Assembly (NCBI RefSeq): GCF_026768455.1
Contig: NZ_JAPPVQ010000001.1
Span: forward strand, 1 to 61,592
Origin: Candidatus Nitrosotenuis cloacae
Lineage (GTDB): Archaea; Thermoproteota; Nitrososphaeria; Nitrososphaerales; Nitrosopumilaceae
Length of the DNA: 61,592 bases
Reading direction: 5' to 3'
The notes beneath the pieces were generated by a model, which saw nothing but the letters and a program-made list of their open reading frames with translations, ran no database searches and was not told the DNA's origin. Shown here piece after piece: positions 59,127 through 61,592 of the stretch. Positions within the stretch are counted from its first letter, which is position 1. The number at the start of each line of letters is the position of its first letter. Position numbers and translations under genes: made by a program.

Positions 59127-60565
59127 AGCCCGTAGCTTGACCATTTAGAGTCGACAAGCCTTTTTGTGGCGTCGTCGACTTGGACCTTCTCCTGAATCTC
59201 CCTTGCAAAGCCCTCCTCGCGTGTCTTTTGCGTCGCATCTATTCCAAGCTTTGAGCCCAAGTTCACAAGGGGCGACGCCGGGTCCAACGTGTCAGTCGGT
59301 GTGTTGTTGATGATTACCGTGTCTCTTGCCGCGTCCGCCCTGGTGGTGATTGCCCATATCACGTCATTAAAGTCGTGGACGTTTACGTCCTCGTCGACTA
59401 TGATGAACATCTTTGTTAGCGCAAGCTGTCCTGTGCCCCACAGTCCCATCATGACCTTCTTTGCCTGGCCCGGATACCTCTTCTTAATTGATATGATTGC
59501 CATCCCCTGGAACCATCCTGCCGCCGGCATTGCAAAGTCGACGACCTCCGGATGGAACATGCGAATCAGCGGCAGAAACGACCTCTCTATGACCTTTCCA
59601 ATGTATGCATCCTCGAGCACCGGCTTGCCAACTATGGTGGTAAGATAGACCGGCCTCTTCCTTCGCATCACGCCAGTAAGCGTGAACGCAGGATACGGCT
59701 CCACCGGGGTGTAGTACCCCGTGTGATCCCCAAACGGCCCCTCGTCCCTAATATCCGACGGGTTGACATACCCTTCCAAAACAATCTCCGCATCAGCTGG
59801 GACCTCCAGGTTTATGGTCCTGCACTTGACAGTCCTGATTCCCTTTCCCCTTGTGATTCCTGCAAACAAATACTTGTCAAGTCCCTCCGGCACCGGCGCT
59901 ATTGCCGAAAACACCGTCGCAGGATCGCCTCCTATTATTATCGCAGCCTCTATCTTTTCCCCACGTTCCCTTGATATGTCGTGGTGGTGCGCCCCGCGCT
60001 TGTGCTTTTGCCAGTGCATCAGCGCGTGAGTGTCGTCCACTATCTGCATCCTGTACACTCCTAGATTTCTCACACCCGTCTCCGGGTGTCTCGTCGCAAC
60101 AAGTCCCAGCGTGATGAACTTGCCTGCATCCTTGTGCCACGTCTTTAGAATCGGAATCCTGCCAAACGACGGCGACTCTTCTATAACCTCGGTGACAGGC
60201 CCGCTCTTCTCAAGCCTTGGGAACACCTCGCCCATCTTTGATAGTTCTGGAAGCTTTCTTATCTTGTTGAGCAGTCCTGATGGCACCTCCATCTTTGTCA
60301 TGTCTACAATCCTCTGCCCAATCTCCTCGAAGTTTTCCATCCCAAGTCCAATCTGCAGCCTCTTCACCGAACCAAACGCGTTTCCAAGAACCGGCATGTC
60401 GTATCCTTTGACATCCTCAAACAAGATGGCAGGCCCGTTGGAATACATGGCGCGCCGCAAAATCTCTGCAATCTCTAAATTAGAATCGACCTGTACCTTT
60501 ACCCGCCTCAGCTCACCTGCGCTCTCCAGCGCTGCAATGAACTCGGAGGTGTCCTCAATTGGCAC
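59123..60565 (-). CDS. ubiD: UbiD-family decarboxylase
   Basis: Prenylated-FMN-dependent aryl decarboxylase, 480 residues. LRRVKVQVDSNLEIAEILRR and GPAILFEDVKGYDMPVLGNA are N-terminal, RMQIVDDTHALMHWQKHKRG and DEGPFGDHTGYYTPVEPYPA carry the cofactor-binding and acidic catalytic residues. Next to mqnC it may be the MqnL-type decarboxylase of menaquinone synthesis, inferred from context. GTG 60565 is preceded by CTTTATAC (minus strand) about 27 bases upstream. Confidence 0.9.
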   Translation of the reverse strand: MPIEDTSEFIAALESAGELRRVKVQVDSNLEIAEILRRAMYSNGPAILFEDVKGYDMPVLGNAFGSVKRLQIGLGMENFEEIGQRIVDMTKMEVPSGLLNKIRKLPELSKMGEVFPRLEKSGPVTEVIEESPSFGRIPILKTWHKDAGKFITLGLVATRHPETGVRNLGVYRMQIVDDTHALMHWQKHKRGAHHHDISRERGEKIEAAIIIGGDPATVFSAIAPVPEGLDKYLFAGITRGKGIRTVKCRTINLEVPADAEIVLEGYVNPSDIRDEGPFGDHTGYYTPVEPYPAFTLTGVMRRKRPVYLTTIVGKPVLEDAYIGKVIERSFLPLIRMFHPEVVDFAMPAAGWFQGMAIISIKKRYPGQAKKVMMGLWGTGQLALTKMFIIVDEDVNVHDFNDVIWAITTRADAARDTVIINNTPTDTLDPASPLVNLGSKLGIDATQKTREEGFAREIQEKVQVDDATKRLVDSKWSSYGL

Positions 60566-60660
60566 AATGCCGTCTCGGTGCAGATATTGTATAAAGCTTG
60601 AGCGGCAAAGTCATCTGCGTGACAAAGGGATTTTAATTACCAAACCGCAACCAAATTCAG

Positions 60661-60891
60661 TTGAGCACACAAAAGTGTGTTGTCTGCAAGGGCAACGGCA
60701 CAATCGAACTTTTAGGCACCCAGTGCCCGTTTTGCAACGGCACAGGCGAATTTACCAAGACTGCGGAAAGCTACCTCAAAAGCCACATCTGCCAGTGCAT
60801 ATTCCTGGACAGGAAGGTCTGCCCACTCTGCGGAAAAAAATGCCACCATGACACCCCAAACAAACCAAAAATCCTGATCGGCCCAGTCTGA
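60661..60891 (+). CDS. Cysteine-rich zinc-finger protein (DnaJ-type CxxCxGxG)
   Basis: 76 residues with three cysteine pairs: CVVCKGNGT, CPFCNGTGEF and CPLCGKKC, plus an HICQC. The first two have the CxxCxGxG pattern of DnaJ zinc fingers, and the whole is probably a small zinc-binding or chaperone-like protein. TTG 60661 is 27 bases after TTTTAATTA. Function unknown. Tail to tail with the next gene, no gap. Confidence 0.7.
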   Translation: MSTQKCVVCKGNGTIELLGTQCPFCNGTGEFTKTAESYLKSHICQCIFLDRKVCPLCGKKCHHDTPNKPKILIGPV

Positions 60892-61269
60892 CTACTGGAT
60901 TGGCGGAAGCTCGCTCTTCTTCCCATGTCCGCCGGATCCAAACTTGCAGTAAAAACACAAATCCGACTGCATATGCGTCAGCTTTTCAAGCTGAATTGCC
61001 CCAAGCTTTAGCGCAATCTTTGTGAGAAGCTTGTACTTTAGCGGCATTGCCGGTATGACCTCTTCCAGATACACCTTGTAGTGCTCTGGGCAGAACTTGA
61101 GTGTGACCTTTGTAGTCTCCTTGCTGGACTGGTTTACCGTCTTGGTGTAGTTGATCTGCTCTCTGATGTACTCGTGCTTTGGGCACGGGCAGTCCTTTCC
61201 GCCAGGATGCTTGTAAGCTGGCGTGTTCTTCCAGTCAAAATCGGGAAAGTCCTTCTCAAAGTCGTCCAA
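60892..61269 (-). CDS. Cysteine-containing hypothetical protein
   Basis: 125 residues, not recognised. It has CPCPKHEYI near the N-terminus, KFCPEHYKVYLEEVIPAMP in the middle and LCFYCKFGSGGHGKK at the end, so five or six cysteines and several histidines that could bind metal. No membrane segment. TTG 61269 is 27 bases after TTAAATTT on the minus strand. It abuts the CxxCxGxG gene, both cysteine-rich. Confidence 0.65.
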   Translation of the reverse strand: MDDFEKDFPDFDWKNTPAYKHPGGKDCPCPKHEYIREQINYTKTVNQSSKETTKVTLKFCPEHYKVYLEEVIPAMPLKYKLLTKIALKLGAIQLEKLTHMQSDLCFYCKFGSGGHGKKSELPPIQ

Positions 61270-61366
61270 CGGCTATCATAGTCCGCCGCAGCTATTAAAT
61301 TTGATCTACTTTCGTTTCTGACACTCACCCAAATCTAAATAAAGCCGCGACTTTGAGCAAGACTGA

Positions 61367-61592
61367 ATGTCTGCTAAACCTACTAAAAAGGACTTAGAAA
61401 CCAAGATTGCAGAATTAGAAGAAAAGCTAGCCAAGCTAGCATCTCAGATGGAAGCAAAACCGGCAACAACATCACCGCCACCGGCACCAAAACCAACACC
61501 GCCACCGGCAGCGCAAACACCGCCGCCAGCACCAAAACCGGCACCAGCTGCAACATCCCCAAGAGGATCGCTGCCAGCAGGAATGAAGCCAA
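61367..61592 (+). CDS. Coiled-coil, Pro/Ala-rich protein (3' partial)
   Basis: Frame open from ATG 61367 to the right edge, 75 codons visible. A short coiled coil (KDLETKIAELEEKLAKLASQ) is followed by a long Pro/Ala/Thr-rich linker with repeated PPPAPKP and PPPA units. ATG is 27 bases after CTAAATAAAG, giving a leaderless start. The rest lies outside the window, so the function is unknown; such linkers often connect a coiled coil to a membrane or surface domain. Confidence 0.7.
   Translation, partial: MSAKPTKKDLETKIAELEEKLAKLASQMEAKPATTSPPPAPKPTPPPAAQTPPPAPKPAPAATSPRGSLPAGMKP

Noticed and set aside
61383-61592. Minus-strand hydrophobic ORF at the right edge
   Set aside because: It is the antisense shadow of a Pro/Ala-rich gene; the apparent membrane-like Val/Leu content comes from complementing proline and alanine codons.
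1-61592. CRISPR arrays, insertion sequences, prophage
   Set aside because: No regularly spaced repeats, transposase or integrase motifs, or phage structural genes were seen on either strand.

Overview
The window is chromosomal DNA of an archaeon, almost certainly an ammonia-oxidising-lineage Nitrososphaerota (Thaumarchaeota). Archaeal markers include TFB, GAR1, SRP19/SRP54, aIF5A, Pus10, Dph6, ribosomal proteins S8e, S24e and S27ae, archaeal shikimate enzymes (GHMP shikimate kinase, DHQ synthase II, ADTH synthase), intron-bearing tRNAs and a C/D-box guide RNA. Small lineage-restricted proteins (a NitrOD5-like protein, a histone-H1-like protein) point to the thaumarchaeal branch. Genes are densely packed, often overlap by 4 bases (ATGA) or 1 base (TAATG), and first genes of transcription units nearly all have a TATA box about 27 bases before an ATG, GTG or TTG. 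This indicates leaderless mRNAs, and I used the spacing to choose several starts.

Layout. 1-980: end of an HYR/RTX-repeat surface protein. 1047-4787: tetrapyrrole operon hemL-hemC-cobA-hemD. 4870-10025: SUF iron-sulfur cluster operon sufB-sufD-Rieske-sufS-sufU plus a zinc-ribbon protein (sufC lies apart at 24267-25031). 10018-16036: pgk, a PAP2 phosphatase, an H1-like basic protein, an OB-fold protein, an intron-containing tRNA-Leu, a VTT membrane protein and an HD hydrolase. 16027-22976: second tetrapyrrole block (hemB, hemA, siroheme-synthase dehydrogenase, a fused siroheme decarboxylase AhbA-AhbB, and further on a chlorite-dismutase/ChdC-like protein). 23067-28396: small genes, sufC, TFB-GAR1, S8e-SRP19, ScpA-ScpB. 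28483-35194: alcohol dehydrogenase, two PII-type genes facing each other, phosphate transport (DUF47-Pit), a response regulator, an Lrp regulator and a histidine kinase. 35289-41952: intron-containing tRNA-Tyr, an orphan gene with a palindromic promoter, aIF5A, a C/D-box sRNA, dph6, ffh, pus10, S27ae-S24e. 41942-49111: phosphoglycerate mutase, GalT-like protein, GNA1-type acetyltransferase with a sugar nucleotidyltransferase, thiDN and thiC (divergent), Nudix. 49118-57896: nine-gene aromatic amino-acid operon. 58008-60565: menaquinone genes mqnC and ubiD. The window ends with cysteine-rich small proteins and the start of a Pro/Ala-rich gene.

Taken together, the window carries genes from glutamyl-tRNA to siroheme (hemA, hemL, hemB, hemC, hemD, cobA, precorrin-2 dehydrogenase) followed by siroheme decarboxylase. 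Heme is therefore probably made through the siroheme-dependent (Ahb) route, and a ChdC-like protein nearby may supply the last decarboxylation. The aromatic operon runs from ADTH synthase through chorismate to the tyrosine branch. I see no insertion sequences, CRISPR arrays, rRNA genes or prophage. The strongest non-coding signal is a well-formed C/D-box sRNA at 36770-36834 whose D-box guide fits C34 of elongator tRNA-Met.
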